Assembly (NCBI RefSeq): GCF_003003005.1
Contig: NZ_PVTR01000001.1
Coordinates: 1-64,000 of the forward strand
Reading direction: 5' to 3'
From: Mongoliibacter ruber
GTDB taxonomy: Bacteria > Bacteroidota > Bacteroidia > Cytophagales > Cyclobacteriaceae
Length of the DNA: 64,000 nt
Position numbers and translations under genes: made by a program
Notes under the pieces: generated by a model
Databases searched by the model: none
The model's input: only the letters and a program-made list of their open reading frames with translations
Told to the model about the DNA's origin: nothing
In this document: one piece after another, positions 1 through 9,558 of the stretch
Numbering within the stretch: the stretch's first letter is position 1
How the letters are laid out: each line of letters begins with the position of its first letter

Positions 1-1914
1 GTTACCTGGGATTTGGGAAGCATTCCGGCAGGAGAAAGCAGGACATTGAACCTTGTGGTAAATGTTGCTTCGGACCTGGAAGACGGTACAGTGCTAAGAA
101 ACATTGCTGTAGCGAACAGTCCTACAGATGACCAAGGACCGAAAGAATCCGAACCTGAGGATGTGACGGTGGAAGAAGACCTTCGTGCTTTACTGACCAT
201 TCAAAAAAGTGCCATGTCATCAACAGTTGCTGCCGGTGAGGAATTGACATATCAAATCTCCATAAACAATAGAGGATCAGGTTCGGCCCAAGATGTAATA
301 GTGACTGACCCAATACCAGAAGGTACTGCTTTTGTATCGGCAAACCTTGATGGTGCACATACAAATGGAGTAGTTACTTGGAGCCTTGGAACCGTAGAAG
401 CGGGAGAATCAATCGATCTTGAACTGACTGTTTTGGTCGATGAGGATCTTTCTGGAGGTACTACCATCAGGAATATTGCGACGGTGGAAAGTCCTGATGA
501 TCCGGAGGGTCCTAAGGAAAATGATCCAGAAGATGTAGTAGTTGAAGATGATGCACAAGCAAATTTAACTATTCAAAAGAGTGCCATGTCAGGTACGGTA
601 GGTGCCGGTGAGGAATTGACTTATCAAATCACCATAAGCAATAGCGGAACAGGTTCAGCCCAAGATGTAATAGTGACTGACCCAATACCAGAAGGTACTG
701 CTTTTGTATCGGCAAACCTTGATGGTGCACATACAAATGGAGTAGTTATTTGGAGCCTTGGAACCGTAGAAGCGGGAGAATCAATCGTTCTTGAACTGAC
801 TGTTTTGGTCGATGAGGATCTTCCTGGAGGTACTACCATCAGGAATATTGCGACAGTGGAAAGTCCTGATGATCCAGAGGGTCCTAAGGAAAATGATCCA
901 GAAGATGTATTGGTTGAAGAAGATGAAATTTTAGATACGCAGGTGTCGGTTGTTAAAACTTCAAATGTAGCATCAGCATCACCAGGAGATCTTATTGAAT
1001 TTTCAATTCAAGTCACCAATGAGGGAGAAAATTCTGCAATGAACGTAGTCATCACCGATATACTCCCTGATGGTCTGATGGCTATGAATGCCAATTCAGG
1101 TGGTGAGATTGAAGGTAATACAGTTACTTGGATAATTGATTCAATACAGCCAGAAGAATCAATTACTGTCATTGTCACAGCCATGGTTACAGCAGAAGAA
1201 GGAAGTATCATCAATAGTGTGGTGGTGACTGGGGATAATTTTGAAGATGAGGAGGATGAGTCTGACCCTGTTACTTTAAACTTGGTAGACTTGGTCATTG
1301 AAAAAGAAGTTTCTGCGAATATTGTAGGTGTTGGAACTAGGTTTGAGTATCGAATAAGGATCACCAACAATTCCGAAAATACTGCGACAGAAGTCGAAGT
1401 ATCAGATTTCTTACCAATAGGTGTTCGCTTTATTGACGCTGTTCCTGAACGAGGGTCAATTGATTATGATGGTACGCTTAGAGTTCTGCATTGGAGGATA
1501 GATGAGCTAGCACCTGGAGAGACATTGCTTTTAAACATTGACGTACTGGCTGAAACTCCGGGTGAAAAATCAAATACTGCAAGAGTAACATCCAGAGAAA
1601 GGGACAGTAACGAGAACGATAATACATCCACTGTTGCCCACACACAAATTGAATTTGAGATTCCAAACGTATTCACACCTAATGGAGATGGGATAAATGA
1701 TACTTGGGAAATCCGGGGTATACAAGAATTCTTTAGCTCAAACAGTCTTCTAATTGTAAATAGGTGGGGAGTGGAAGTATATAAATCAGATAATTATGCG
1801 AATGATTGGAATGGAGGCAGCTTGAGTGCAGGAACCTACTATTACCAATTGAAAGTAGTCCGACTTGATGGAAGTGAAGAGGTATTCAAAGGTTATGTAA
1901 CCATTTTAAGGTAA
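1..1914 (+). CDS. Multi-DUF11 surface protein with T9SS type B sorting domain (5' end outside window)
   Basis: The frame is open from base 1, so the signal peptide and N-terminus lie upstream; the first in-frame TTG at 13 is not a real start. What remains is the tail of one DUF11-type Ig-like repeat and four further repeats of roughly 115-125 residues, with recurring VTDPIPEGTAF and AGESI motifs. The last ~90 residues start at IPNVFTPNGDGINDTW and match the gliding-motility-associated C-terminal (type B) domain that directs T9SS export and attachment to the cell surface. The second and third repeats are almost identical in DNA (see the repeat entries). PorP/SprF and a PorE-like protein follow within 11 bases of one another, the partners expected for type B cargo. 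Probably an adhesin or surface-layer component; ligand unknown. Confidence 0.9.
   Translation, partial: VTWDLGSIPAGESRTLNLVVNVASDLEDGTVLRNIAVANSPTDDQGPKESEPEDVTVEEDLRALLTIQKSAMSSTVAAGEELTYQISINNRGSGSAQDVIVTDPIPEGTAFVSANLDGAHTNGVVTWSLGTVEAGESIDLELTVLVDEDLSGGTTIRNIATVESPDDPEGPKENDPEDVVVEDDAQANLTIQKSAMSGTVGAGEELTYQITISNSGTGSAQDVIVTDPIPEGTAFVSANLDGAHTNGVVIWSLGTVEAGESIVLELTVLVDEDLPGGTTIRNIATVESPDDPEGPKENDPEDVLVEEDEILDTQVSVVKTSNVASASPGDLIEFSIQVTNEGENSAMNVVITDILPDGLMAMNANSGGEIEGNTVTWIIDSIQPEESITVIVTAMVTAEEGSIINSVVVTGDNFEDEEDESDPVTLNLVDLVIEKEVSANIVGVGTRFEYRIRITNNSENTATEVEVSDFLPIGVRFIDAVPERGSIDYDGTLRVLHWRIDELAPGETLLLNIDVLAETPGEKSNTARVTSRERDSNENDNTSTVAHTQIEFEIPNVFTPNGDGINDTWEIRGIQEFFSSNSLLIVNRWGVEVYKSDNYANDWNGGSLSAGTYYYQLKVVRLDGSEEVFKGYVTILR
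196..567 (+). repeat. Tandem DUF11 repeat unit, copy 1 (372 bases)
   Basis: Aligned at ACCATTCAAAA (196) with ACTATTCAAAA (568), the two units are exactly 372 bases apart and in frame. From about 289 to 496 the DNA differs from the next copy at only a few positions. Coding constraint alone would not preserve synonymous sites so well, so this looks like a recent in-frame duplication or gene conversion. Confidence 0.85.
568..939 (+). repeat. Tandem DUF11 repeat unit, copy 2 (372 bases)
   Basis: Second copy of the unit beginning at 196. The neighbouring repeats upstream (before 196) and downstream (after 939) are clearly diverged, so only this pair is recent. The copies differ most at the beginning and end of the unit. 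Confidence 0.85.
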
Positions 1915-1918
1915 TCAA

Positions 1919-2887
1919 ATGAAAAAGTTAATTATAATATCTATCGGGCTATTCTTAGTGATTTCACTTTATGAAGTGAAGGCCCAGCAGGTCCCACAAT
2001 TCAGTCAATACATGTTCAATCCTTTGTTCATCAACCCCGCATATACTGGTTATAAAGAGCAGTTGTACGTGCAAAGTTATTACCGAAAGCAATGGGCTGG
2101 AGTCCAAGGAAGTCCTGAAACTATAGCTATTGCTGCAGATGGTTATTTGCCTGATAAAAATATAGGAATAGGTTTGGTCGGGATGACTGACCGTTTGGGA
2201 GCACAAAGGACAAGTTCAATTTATGCGAATCTTTCCTATCACCTGAGACTTTCCGAAACCGGTTACCTGAGTTTTGGTTTGGGGATCGGCTATGTCAATT
2301 CATTAATAGATGGTAATGAGTTATCTCCTGGAAACCCGAATGACCCTTCGGTGCCAGGATCGAGAAACCAAATTTCCTATCCAGATCTTAAGGCAGGGGT
2401 ATTTTATTACGATGACAAATACTTCATGGGAATTGCTTTTGATAACCTGTTGACTCCAATATTGAATTTTGATAATGGCGAGGTAATGGCTGAACCAAGA
2501 AATCATATGAACATTTCTGCTGGCATGTGGATGGATATCAATAGAGATGTTGCTTTTCGCCCTTCTTTCATGTTTATGGATGATTTTAAGAGTCCGGCTA
2601 GATTAGACTTGAATGGATCATTTGTTTTTGTGGACAAATTTTGGGTTGGTGCTTCGTACAGGACAGCACTGGATTATGCAAATAGGTCTCTTTCCAGCGA
2701 GCTGAAAAGAAGTACAGGGATTGTAGGACTTATTGAAGTATTTGTTACTGAAAGTTTGCGAGTGGGATATGCCTATGACCATAACATTACAGGCTTTAAT
2801 GTTAGGTCATTCACAACCCATGACATTTCTATAGGCTATCTATTCCCGGCGCGACGCGTAAGAAGCGTGTCTCCAAGAAACTTTTAA
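1919..2887 (+). CDS. PorP/SprF family T9SS-associated outer membrane protein
   Basis: 322 residues with a signal peptide ending near KAQ. The mature N-terminus carries the family signature PQFSQYMFNPLFINPAYTG and then RKQWAGVQGSP, followed by alternating hydrophobic and polar stretches typical of a 14-stranded FadL-like barrel. Members of this family are encoded beside T9SS type B substrates and help attach or translocate them (SprF for SprB in Flavobacterium). Only 4 bases separate it from the DUF11 protein and 11 from the next gene, so the three form one operon, and the DUF11 protein is its likely client. The assignment to the family is strong; the client relation is inferred from position. 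Confidence 0.93.
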   Translation: MKKLIIISIGLFLVISLYEVKAQQVPQFSQYMFNPLFINPAYTGYKEQLYVQSYYRKQWAGVQGSPETIAIAADGYLPDKNIGIGLVGMTDRLGAQRTSSIYANLSYHLRLSETGYLSFGLGIGYVNSLIDGNELSPGNPNDPSVPGSRNQISYPDLKAGVFYYDDKYFMGIAFDNLLTPILNFDNGEVMAEPRNHMNISAGMWMDINRDVAFRPSFMFMDDFKSPARLDLNGSFVFVDKFWVGASYRTALDYANRSLSSELKRSTGIVGLIEVFVTESLRVGYAYDHNITGFNVRSFTTHDISIGYLFPARRVRSVSPRNF

Positions 2888-2898
2888 TTGACTTAACT

Positions 2899-4857
2899 AT
2901 GATGAAAAAAATACCATTACTCATTGTTTGCCTTCTACTTTTTTTTGGTTCATGTTCAAGTCTTTTTGATAGGGACTTGAAACAAGCCAGGGAAAACGAA
3001 AAAATGTTTAATTATTCTTTGGCTAAGGAAAATTATTTGAATTCCTACGAAAGGAATGAATCAGAATCTTCCATAAGAGGACTGGCATATACCAACATTA
3101 AACTTCGGGAATTTGGACAGTCAGAATCTTGGTTTTCTAGGCTTGAACGAAATGGTAATCTCGATGGAGAAGACTATTATTATTATGCCTTGGTGCTTCA
3201 GGCTAATGCAAAGTTTCAGGAAGCCATGCAATATTTAGCCAAACTTCAATCTGATACTGTCGCAAATGTATCCCCTGAAAAAATACAGAACCTAGAAACA
3301 TCTCTGAATCTCGGTAAATCAATGTTGAATAAAGGTTCAAATATTGTAATTGAGACTATCAGTGGAATCAATACCGAATTTTCTGAATTCGGAGCTGTAC
3401 CTAATGGGGAAGAATTGATTTTTATTTCAGACAGGCTTCAAAAGGAGGGTGGGGTTATCAATTCCAAAAATGCCTTTAAAAGTGAACGAGATGGATGGAC
3501 AGGCAATTCATTTTTTTCTGTTTACACCTCAAAGCTGGATTATGAAAAGAATGCTGTCGAGGACGTGGAAAAACATGAATTTTACGAGCATGACTATCAT
3601 ATAGGTCCTGTTTCTGGAAAAGGCAAATACAGATTCTTTGCTAAAACTGATAAAACCAGTGAGGCCAAAAATTTATCATTGAGACGTGATGCCCTTACCG
3701 TTAATCCAGGTTTGTATTATAGTGAAAAAGTAAGCGATGAATGGTCAGATCATATTCCTTTTGAATTCAATTCAACTTTAGAGTATATGGTAATTGATCC
3801 ATTTTGGGATGAAGAAAGCCAAACCTTATATTTTTCATCTGATATGCCAGCGGGTTATGGAGGTCTTGACCTTTATCAGATTAGGCTTGAAAATGACTCC
3901 ACATGGTCCCAGCCACAAAGCCTTGGACCTGAGCTCAATACCTCAGGTGATGACAGGTCACCATTTTTGGACAGTAATGGTGATTTTTACTTTTCATCAG
4001 AAGGACATCCCGGCTTAGGAGGGTTGGATGTTTTTGTAATGAGGAATTCCAAATCAGGAAACAGAACAATCGAAAACCTTGGGGCACCTATAAATTCAAA
4101 CAGAGATGATTTTTTCTTCTTTAAAGTCAATGATGACTTTGCATTTTTATCTTCCGACAGACAGGGTGGAATGGGGAGTGATGATGTTTACAGAATCAAT
4201 TTGAATCTGGAAGAATTTGTTTTATTGAAAGGAAAAGTCTTGGATAGAGACACTGATGAACCTATTGCGAATGCAGTAATCACTGCAGTGAACAAATCAT
4301 CAGGTGTTAGCGCTCGCTATGTGACTGATAATGATGGAGAATTTCTATTTAAAGTACCCGTGTTGAATGCATATAGCCTTTCAGCTACAGCCACGGATTA
4401 TATTAGGGAATCCCTTGAAGATGCCTTGATTGGCAATGAAGAAGAAAGAACGAAAGGAGAGAAGTTTGTTCAAATTTACTTAGAAAAAATGGAGTTGGAT
4501 AAAACCTACACAGTTGAAAACATCTTCTATGATTTTGATAAAGCAGTTATTAGGGACGACGCCAAGCCTGAACTCAACAAACTTGCGAACCTGCTTCAAG
4601 AAAACCCAACATTAAAAATTGAACTTCATTCACATACCGATTCAAGAGGAACTGAGAAGTATAATCAGAGGCTTTCTGAAAAAAGAGCTCAATCTGCGGT
4701 TGATTTTATTGTGTCATTGGGGATAAGTTCCAGCAGGATTTCTGCCAAAGGTTTTGGCGAATCCCAATTGGTAAATAACTGTAAAGATGGAGTCAAATGT
4801 TCGGAAGAGGAGCATCAAGAAAACAGAAGGACTGAGTTTAAGATTATTGATTATTAG
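2899..4857 (+). CDS. PorE-like lipoprotein: TPR, PD40 propeller, carboxypeptidase-regulatory and OmpA domains
   Basis: 652 residues with lipobox FGSC (Cys about 20), so an outer-membrane lipoprotein. Domains in order: TPR-like helices (about 25-130), PD40/WD40-type propeller blades (about 150-410, including FISDR, YFSSD, YFSSEGHPGLGGLDVF, FLSSDRQGG), a carboxypeptidase-regulatory Ig fold (about 430-515, GKVLDRDTDEPIANA), and an OmpA peptidoglycan-binding domain (about 535-652) with the HTDSRG aspartate and NRRTEF arginine. This domain order is that of PorE, which links the T9SS machinery to peptidoglycan. It is the third gene of the DUF11-PorP operon, so it is more likely a dedicated anchor for this type B system than the housekeeping PorE. 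The second Met (2902) is an equally possible start. Confidence 0.85.
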   Translation: MMKKIPLLIVCLLLFFGSCSSLFDRDLKQARENEKMFNYSLAKENYLNSYERNESESSIRGLAYTNIKLREFGQSESWFSRLERNGNLDGEDYYYYALVLQANAKFQEAMQYLAKLQSDTVANVSPEKIQNLETSLNLGKSMLNKGSNIVIETISGINTEFSEFGAVPNGEELIFISDRLQKEGGVINSKNAFKSERDGWTGNSFFSVYTSKLDYEKNAVEDVEKHEFYEHDYHIGPVSGKGKYRFFAKTDKTSEAKNLSLRRDALTVNPGLYYSEKVSDEWSDHIPFEFNSTLEYMVIDPFWDEESQTLYFSSDMPAGYGGLDLYQIRLENDSTWSQPQSLGPELNTSGDDRSPFLDSNGDFYFSSEGHPGLGGLDVFVMRNSKSGNRTIENLGAPINSNRDDFFFFKVNDDFAFLSSDRQGGMGSDDVYRINLNLEEFVLLKGKVLDRDTDEPIANAVITAVNKSSGVSARYVTDNDGEFLFKVPVLNAYSLSATATDYIRESLEDALIGNEEERTKGEKFVQIYLEKMELDKTYTVENIFYDFDKAVIRDDAKPELNKLANLLQENPTLKIELHSHTDSRGTEKYNQRLSEKRAQSAVDFIVSLGISSSRISAKGFGESQLVNNCKDGVKCSEEEHQENRRTEFKIIDY

Positions 4858-4885
4858 AATTCATTTGATTAAAATGTTTTCCTTT

Positions 4886-7800
4886 TCACCTAACTCTGCC
4901 AAGTGACACTCGATAATCATCCGGATTGCCCTGCACATTGATGTTGAGAAATCGTACCCGTCGATTGGTATTCCTTACTATAATTGCATCCTCTTGTTCA
5001 GGATCCACTTCATTTCTAGATCGTCCACCAAACAAAGCCCTGAATCCCACTTGAGTTACTAAATTAAGTGGGATTCTGATTTGATATTCCATATCTAGGT
5101 CAAGTGACTGTCGACCAGAAACTTCCAGAAATCCAAGACTGGAATTGATATTCATATTTGGAATTAACAATTCACCGTCTTTCAAGTCAAATGTATTGGT
5201 AAGGGTATCAAATCTGATCATATTTAGATTTCTATCTGAAAAATAATTTGATAAAGCGGTAAACGGGGCGAAATTTATCAAGACACCATTATATACTGTT
5301 AGAGCCAATTTTGCCTTTGATTTGTCAATGATAGGAGTCAGGTCAGGGTAAACCAAAAACTTTCCTTTTACTGTACCTGAAATATTCCCCTTTAAATTTT
5401 CATTGATCATTATATCCTTTCCGGAATTTTCAAGCTTGAAAAGCAACTTGTCTATATCCAGTTTTTCAGCGCTGATTTGTGTATGTAGATAGATTTTTTC
5501 AGGGTCACTTCCGTTCAAATAACCTTTGATTCCTAAACTACCTCTGGCAACTTTTAACCCCAAGGTATCCACATGGACCATATGATTAGTTGTGGTACGG
5601 GCCTTCCCTTTGATGTTTTCCAGCCAATTGTAGTGATAATTCAATTTTTTAATATCAACACTGAACTCCATATCCCTAAATGGAATATTGAAAATATTAA
5701 ATGCTTCAGCATGTTTCACTTCTCCTTCAAAACCCTTGAAGCCCATAAGTGCATCCAAATCCAAAGCTTCAGCACTTAAATGAAAGTAATTATTTTTGCT
5801 TTGCGAACTATCGCTGAGATTCAGACTTAGATCAAAGTTGAAAACAGACTGTCCCATCTTACCTCCAAAACCCCTAACATCAAAGTAGTTTTTATTCCAA
5901 TTGATTATGCCTTTAAAATCTTCAAGTTTTAAAGGATGAAGTTGAGTCCTTCCATTAAGCTTGTCGAGCAATAATTCTACTGAATGCAAGCCATTCAGGA
6001 AGTAAAGATTAATTTTACCCTGAAGATCTAAAGCTGAAAATTCCTCACTACCCCAAGATGTTGGTAAATAGCTGACACCACGATGAAATAATATATCTTT
6101 TAATCTAAGTTTGGAGGATTTCAAAGACCAATCTATGGTCGAAGCGCCCGCCAAGTCTTCCTGAAACCATTTTGGGTAATTCAAAAAGGTGGCTTTAAGT
6201 AAAAAGTCAGATTGATCTATTTTGCCTGAGAATTTCTGTATATCTACCTTGTTTTCATCAATAAGGAGTTCTGCTTTGAAATCTTCAAATGTGTGAGGGT
6301 AGTTTTCTAGTGTTGCATGAAAATTGTCAACCACTAATTTGCCATGAGGGAGATATTTAAAATCAAAAAACTCTGCAGCATTTATGGCGAAGCTTATTTG
6401 AGTGGAAAAATCATGAATTATTTCTTTTTTTTCAGGTCGATTTAAAATTTGTGCCAAATCAATTTTATTTGAATTAGCCTCAATACTTAGATTAACTGTT
6501 TTATCAAAGCGGTGAAACAATGCAGGTAAATCGCTTACATTCCCCTTAAATTCAAAATCAGAACCTTCAATTTGGAAGCTCAATTCATTCATGGATAAAG
6601 AACCATCCTGCATGACAGCATAAGCATTGACTTTCTTTATTGGTAATGGGTAATCGCTGATTGAAAATTCAAGGTTCTTCAGTATCAATTCTGTCTGTAT
6701 GCTTTGTTTTAATTGTGCCAAATCTGCACCGGTAGCATCTAAGTCTACTAATTCATCAAAATCCATGGTCACCAAAACCTGACCACTGATTCCTTCAAAT
6801 TTTTCTAAGCGAAAAAATTCTCCAACGAAACCCAAGTCTAAGTCAGCATGTAATTTCACTTTTATATAAGGATCCTCAAAATTCCGTACTGTCAGTTCAC
6901 CTTGAAATACCCCCTGTTCAGGACGAGCATTGAAATTTTGCACCCTCAATTCTGAAGTTTTGAGATTTCTTTCACTTCCATTGGTGAAAAATCCGAAAAA
7001 TCTCAAGTCGTCAACTTTCAAATTATTATCCAACCTTTGGAAAAAGGCATTTTCACACCCAAACTCTATCGTGATAAGTGGTTTGCTGCCATATCCTAAA
7101 ATCCCTTTTACGCTACCTTTGAAAAATACCTCCCCTTCGTTTTGGTATTCATTCAAAACAGCACCTACACCAGTGGGCAAAAACGCTCCAAACATGTTAA
7201 AATCTGGTTTTTGCCCTTCTACCTTTAGGTCCATTTTGACACCACTTTCGAGAAAGTCAATTTTCCCATAGGAAGCAAAATTTGCACTCTCCAAACCTAT
7301 AATGGAGTGGTTTATATTAAGAACTTGATTCTTTGAATCGAAATTTAAGTTAAGACCTAAGTTTACTGACTTTTCAGCAAAAAAGGTGGGTTGTCCCGCT
7401 TTTAACACATCAAAAATTAAATTGCCCTTGAGGTTAAATTTAAAGTTGTTATCGTTCTTATTGACATTACTTTTCCAGCTGTCTATACGAGCAAGATAAG
7501 ATATGGTATCTAAACTGTTTTCAAAAGAAACTTGGAAATTGGAAATTTTAACTTTGGCCAAATCAAACTCTATAATTTTACTTTCTTCCTCAGATGTATT
7601 TCTCTGAATTCCTAAAGCTGCGAATACATTGATACCTCCGTTTGCGTCTTGAATCACATCCACATATCCATCACTGATACGTATGCTTTTTACTTTGTAT
7701 TTTCCCTCTAAAATTTCCCAAATATTAAAGCCTAAATACAAATGACCGGCCTCATAAAATGGTTTCGTTTCCTTTCTTTTGTCTTCATAAAAGGAAACAC

Positions 7801-8014
7801 CTCTTAGATCAATTGAGATATATGGAAATTCTTTAAAAACTGATACCTTACTTTCATTTATTGTAAGTTTACCCACAAGTTGCTCATTTGCAGACTTTAA
7901 TGCTTTTTGGACAATCACTTCTTGATGAAAAGTAAATAGGATAGTTGCCAGTACTATCACAAAAAAGGGAAGAAATAATAAGGCTAATAAGCCCTTTTTT
8001 ATCCAGGGTACCAT
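4886..8014 (-). CDS. AsmA-like envelope protein (AsmA/TamB/YhdP superfamily)
   Basis: 1042 residues. A single N-terminal membrane helix (about 8-30) is followed by the AsmA N-terminal pattern (short helix, then KLTINESKVSVFKEFPYISI) and long repetitive beta-rich sequence ending in the AsmA-type C-terminal region (FDTLTNTFDLKDGELLIPNMNI and a final sheet). Proteins of this class are anchored in the inner membrane, cross the periplasm as a beta groove, and are implicated in phospholipid transport to the outer membrane. It stands alone, convergent with the PorE-like gene with 28 bases between them, and has its own upstream spacer. Substrate cannot be read from the sequence. Confidence 0.82.
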   Translation of the reverse strand: MVPWIKKGLLALLFLPFFVIVLATILFTFHQEVIVQKALKSANEQLVGKLTINESKVSVFKEFPYISIDLRGVSFYEDKRKETKPFYEAGHLYLGFNIWEILEGKYKVKSIRISDGYVDVIQDANGGINVFAALGIQRNTSEEESKIIEFDLAKVKISNFQVSFENSLDTISYLARIDSWKSNVNKNDNNFKFNLKGNLIFDVLKAGQPTFFAEKSVNLGLNLNFDSKNQVLNINHSIIGLESANFASYGKIDFLESGVKMDLKVEGQKPDFNMFGAFLPTGVGAVLNEYQNEGEVFFKGSVKGILGYGSKPLITIEFGCENAFFQRLDNNLKVDDLRFFGFFTNGSERNLKTSELRVQNFNARPEQGVFQGELTVRNFEDPYIKVKLHADLDLGFVGEFFRLEKFEGISGQVLVTMDFDELVDLDATGADLAQLKQSIQTELILKNLEFSISDYPLPIKKVNAYAVMQDGSLSMNELSFQIEGSDFEFKGNVSDLPALFHRFDKTVNLSIEANSNKIDLAQILNRPEKKEIIHDFSTQISFAINAAEFFDFKYLPHGKLVVDNFHATLENYPHTFEDFKAELLIDENKVDIQKFSGKIDQSDFLLKATFLNYPKWFQEDLAGASTIDWSLKSSKLRLKDILFHRGVSYLPTSWGSEEFSALDLQGKINLYFLNGLHSVELLLDKLNGRTQLHPLKLEDFKGIINWNKNYFDVRGFGGKMGQSVFNFDLSLNLSDSSQSKNNYFHLSAEALDLDALMGFKGFEGEVKHAEAFNIFNIPFRDMEFSVDIKKLNYHYNWLENIKGKARTTTNHMVHVDTLGLKVARGSLGIKGYLNGSDPEKIYLHTQISAEKLDIDKLLFKLENSGKDIMINENLKGNISGTVKGKFLVYPDLTPIIDKSKAKLALTVYNGVLINFAPFTALSNYFSDRNLNMIRFDTLTNTFDLKDGELLIPNMNINSSLGFLEVSGRQSLDLDMEYQIRIPLNLVTQVGFRALFGGRSRNEVDPEQEDAIIVRNTNRRVRFLNINVQGNPDDYRVSLGRVR

Positions 8015-8171
8015 GAGACAACTTAAATTTTCAAAAAGAAACGTTAAGCCCCCATATAATGGTTACATCTTGATAAAACAATTCTATTTAAACCAATGAA
8101 TTTGAGTTTGGAACTGAAAAAATTTGCTTTAAATTGATTGATAAAACTCTAAGATTGTAGGATAATTTTGT

Positions 8172-9155
8172 TCAATCCAACATCCTGGCTTCTATCCCTT
8201 CGAAAGTCATCTTTACAGGAAGTATTTTCCCATTTTCATCAAACTCCATTTTATCTATACAGGTAACACGATGGTTGTGATGGGTTTCTTCCAAAGGGCG
8301 ACGGTGATAGACTATGTAATACTCATCTGCATTTGGTATTTGTAAAACAGAATGATGTCCTGCACCGCGGGCAATGGCTTCATCTTGTTGGAGAATTACT
8401 CCCTCTCTTTCGAAGGGGCCGAAAGGATTGTCAGCAATAGCATAAGCCACCCTATAATCAGGTCCAGTCCACCCGCCTTCTGACCACATAAAATAATACT
8501 TGCCTTCTCTGATAAACATAAAAGGTCCTTCCACATAATCCTGCGGTGTTACTTCTTTGTACATTTCTCCGTCCTCAAAAGGGAGTAGACCAGTGAAATC
8601 TTTATTGAGTTTGACCACATTGCATCTTCCCCAACCGCCATAATACATGTAATAGGTCTCGTCACTATCCTTAAAAATATACTGGTCAATGGGTTGGGAA
8701 TCATTGACGATTTCATTGATCAGTGGTTTGCCCAAGAGATCTTTGAACGGCCCTTCAGGCTTGTCCGAGACAGCCACACCGATACCACCGATTTCACCTT
8801 CATGCACATCATTTGCAGCAAAAAAGAGATAATACTTCTCATCCTTTGAAATCACTCCAGGAGCCCACATTGCCTTTTTTGCCCATTTGACTTCGGCTGT
8901 GTCAATGATGCGTTCGTGTTTAGTCCAGTTCACCAGGTCTTTTGAGGAGAAAGCATCCATAAATACCTGCTTTTCAAATTCGTCGGAATATGTAGGGTAA
9001 ATCCAATATGTATTACCGTATATGATAGCCTCTGGATCAGCATACCAACCTTGAAACACAGGATTTCCGGAAAATTCAATTTTTGATGCACTGTCCTCTT
9101 TCTGAGATTGGCAAGCAAATGCGAGTAAGCAGATAATGGGTACAAGACGTTTCAT
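8172..9155 (-). CDS. Glycoside hydrolase family 43 lipoprotein
   Basis: 327 residues. The signal peptide ends in the lipobox FACQ (Cys 15), so it is lipid-anchored. The five-bladed propeller signatures of GH43 are visible: WYADPEA near residue 37 (general base Asp), SQPIDQYIF (pKa-modulating Asp), YVEGPFMFI (acid Glu), and GAGHHSVLQ (active-site His). Family members remove arabinose or xylose from plant or algal hemicellulose. The gene is monocistronic here, with no SusC/SusD pair nearby, although a GH67 alpha-glucuronidase lies at the other end of the window. Subfamily and substrate are not assignable by eye. Confidence 0.88.
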   Translation of the reverse strand: MKRLVPIICLLAFACQSQKEDSASKIEFSGNPVFQGWYADPEAIIYGNTYWIYPTYSDEFEKQVFMDAFSSKDLVNWTKHERIIDTAEVKWAKKAMWAPGVISKDEKYYLFFAANDVHEGEIGGIGVAVSDKPEGPFKDLLGKPLINEIVNDSQPIDQYIFKDSDETYYMYYGGWGRCNVVKLNKDFTGLLPFEDGEMYKEVTPQDYVEGPFMFIREGKYYFMWSEGGWTGPDYRVAYAIADNPFGPFEREGVILQQDEAIARGAGHHSVLQIPNADEYYIVYHRRPLEETHHNHRVTCIDKMEFDENGKILPVKMTFEGIEARMLD

Positions 9156-9558
9156 AGCAAAATGATTAGGAAAACAAAAATTAAGAATTGAATATGAAAT
9201 TCCAATAAAAAGTCAATGGGTGGTAAAGTGAGGAAAATTTACCGAATACCTGTTTGACGCTTTTCTAATTCCCGGAACTGCTGAGCTTGAAATTTTACAA
9301 ATTAGGAGTTGATTTACCACAATAACACCTTTTTGTTCCTCTTTTTTAACCCTTCATTTTATGTGTTTATATTTTGCTTTTTAAAGACCACCCCGATTAG
9401 TCGGGGCAGGCTATGGAATCTCGCAGTATAGATAATCATCCCTGTGTGTGATGCTCTCGTCATGTTCGATTTCCTGCCAAAACAATAATAATTTTTTGAG
9501 GTTCTTTTTTTGAATATTTCAAAAATCTAAACGTACATGCTTACTCGTATTTGTAATT
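9156..9558. other. 403-base spacer between divergent GH43 and Rieske genes
   Basis: No credible gene. It must hold the promoters of both divergent transcripts, but no exact TAnnTTTG box with a partner was found. It contains several T-rich runs and one isolated GC-rich perfect hairpin (9391-9406, listed separately). Confidence 0.6.
9391..9406. repeat. GC-rich perfect inverted repeat in AT-rich spacer
   Basis: CCCCGA-TTAG-TCGGGG forms a 6-bp stem with a 4-base loop. Lacking a T tract on either side and lying far from any gene end, it is unlikely to be an intrinsic terminator. Short CCCGA/TCGGG hairpins of this sort are often dispersed repeats in Bacteroidota; no second copy was noticed in this window. 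Confidence 0.5.

Noticed and set aside
122-839. Open frames on the minus strand opposite the DUF11 repeats (two near-identical ~71-codon frames)
   Set aside because: They are shadows of the duplicated coding repeat, without homology, signal or promoter.
9391-9406. GC hairpin as an intrinsic terminator
   Set aside because: No T tract and more than 150 bases from either gene start; both flanking genes read away from it.
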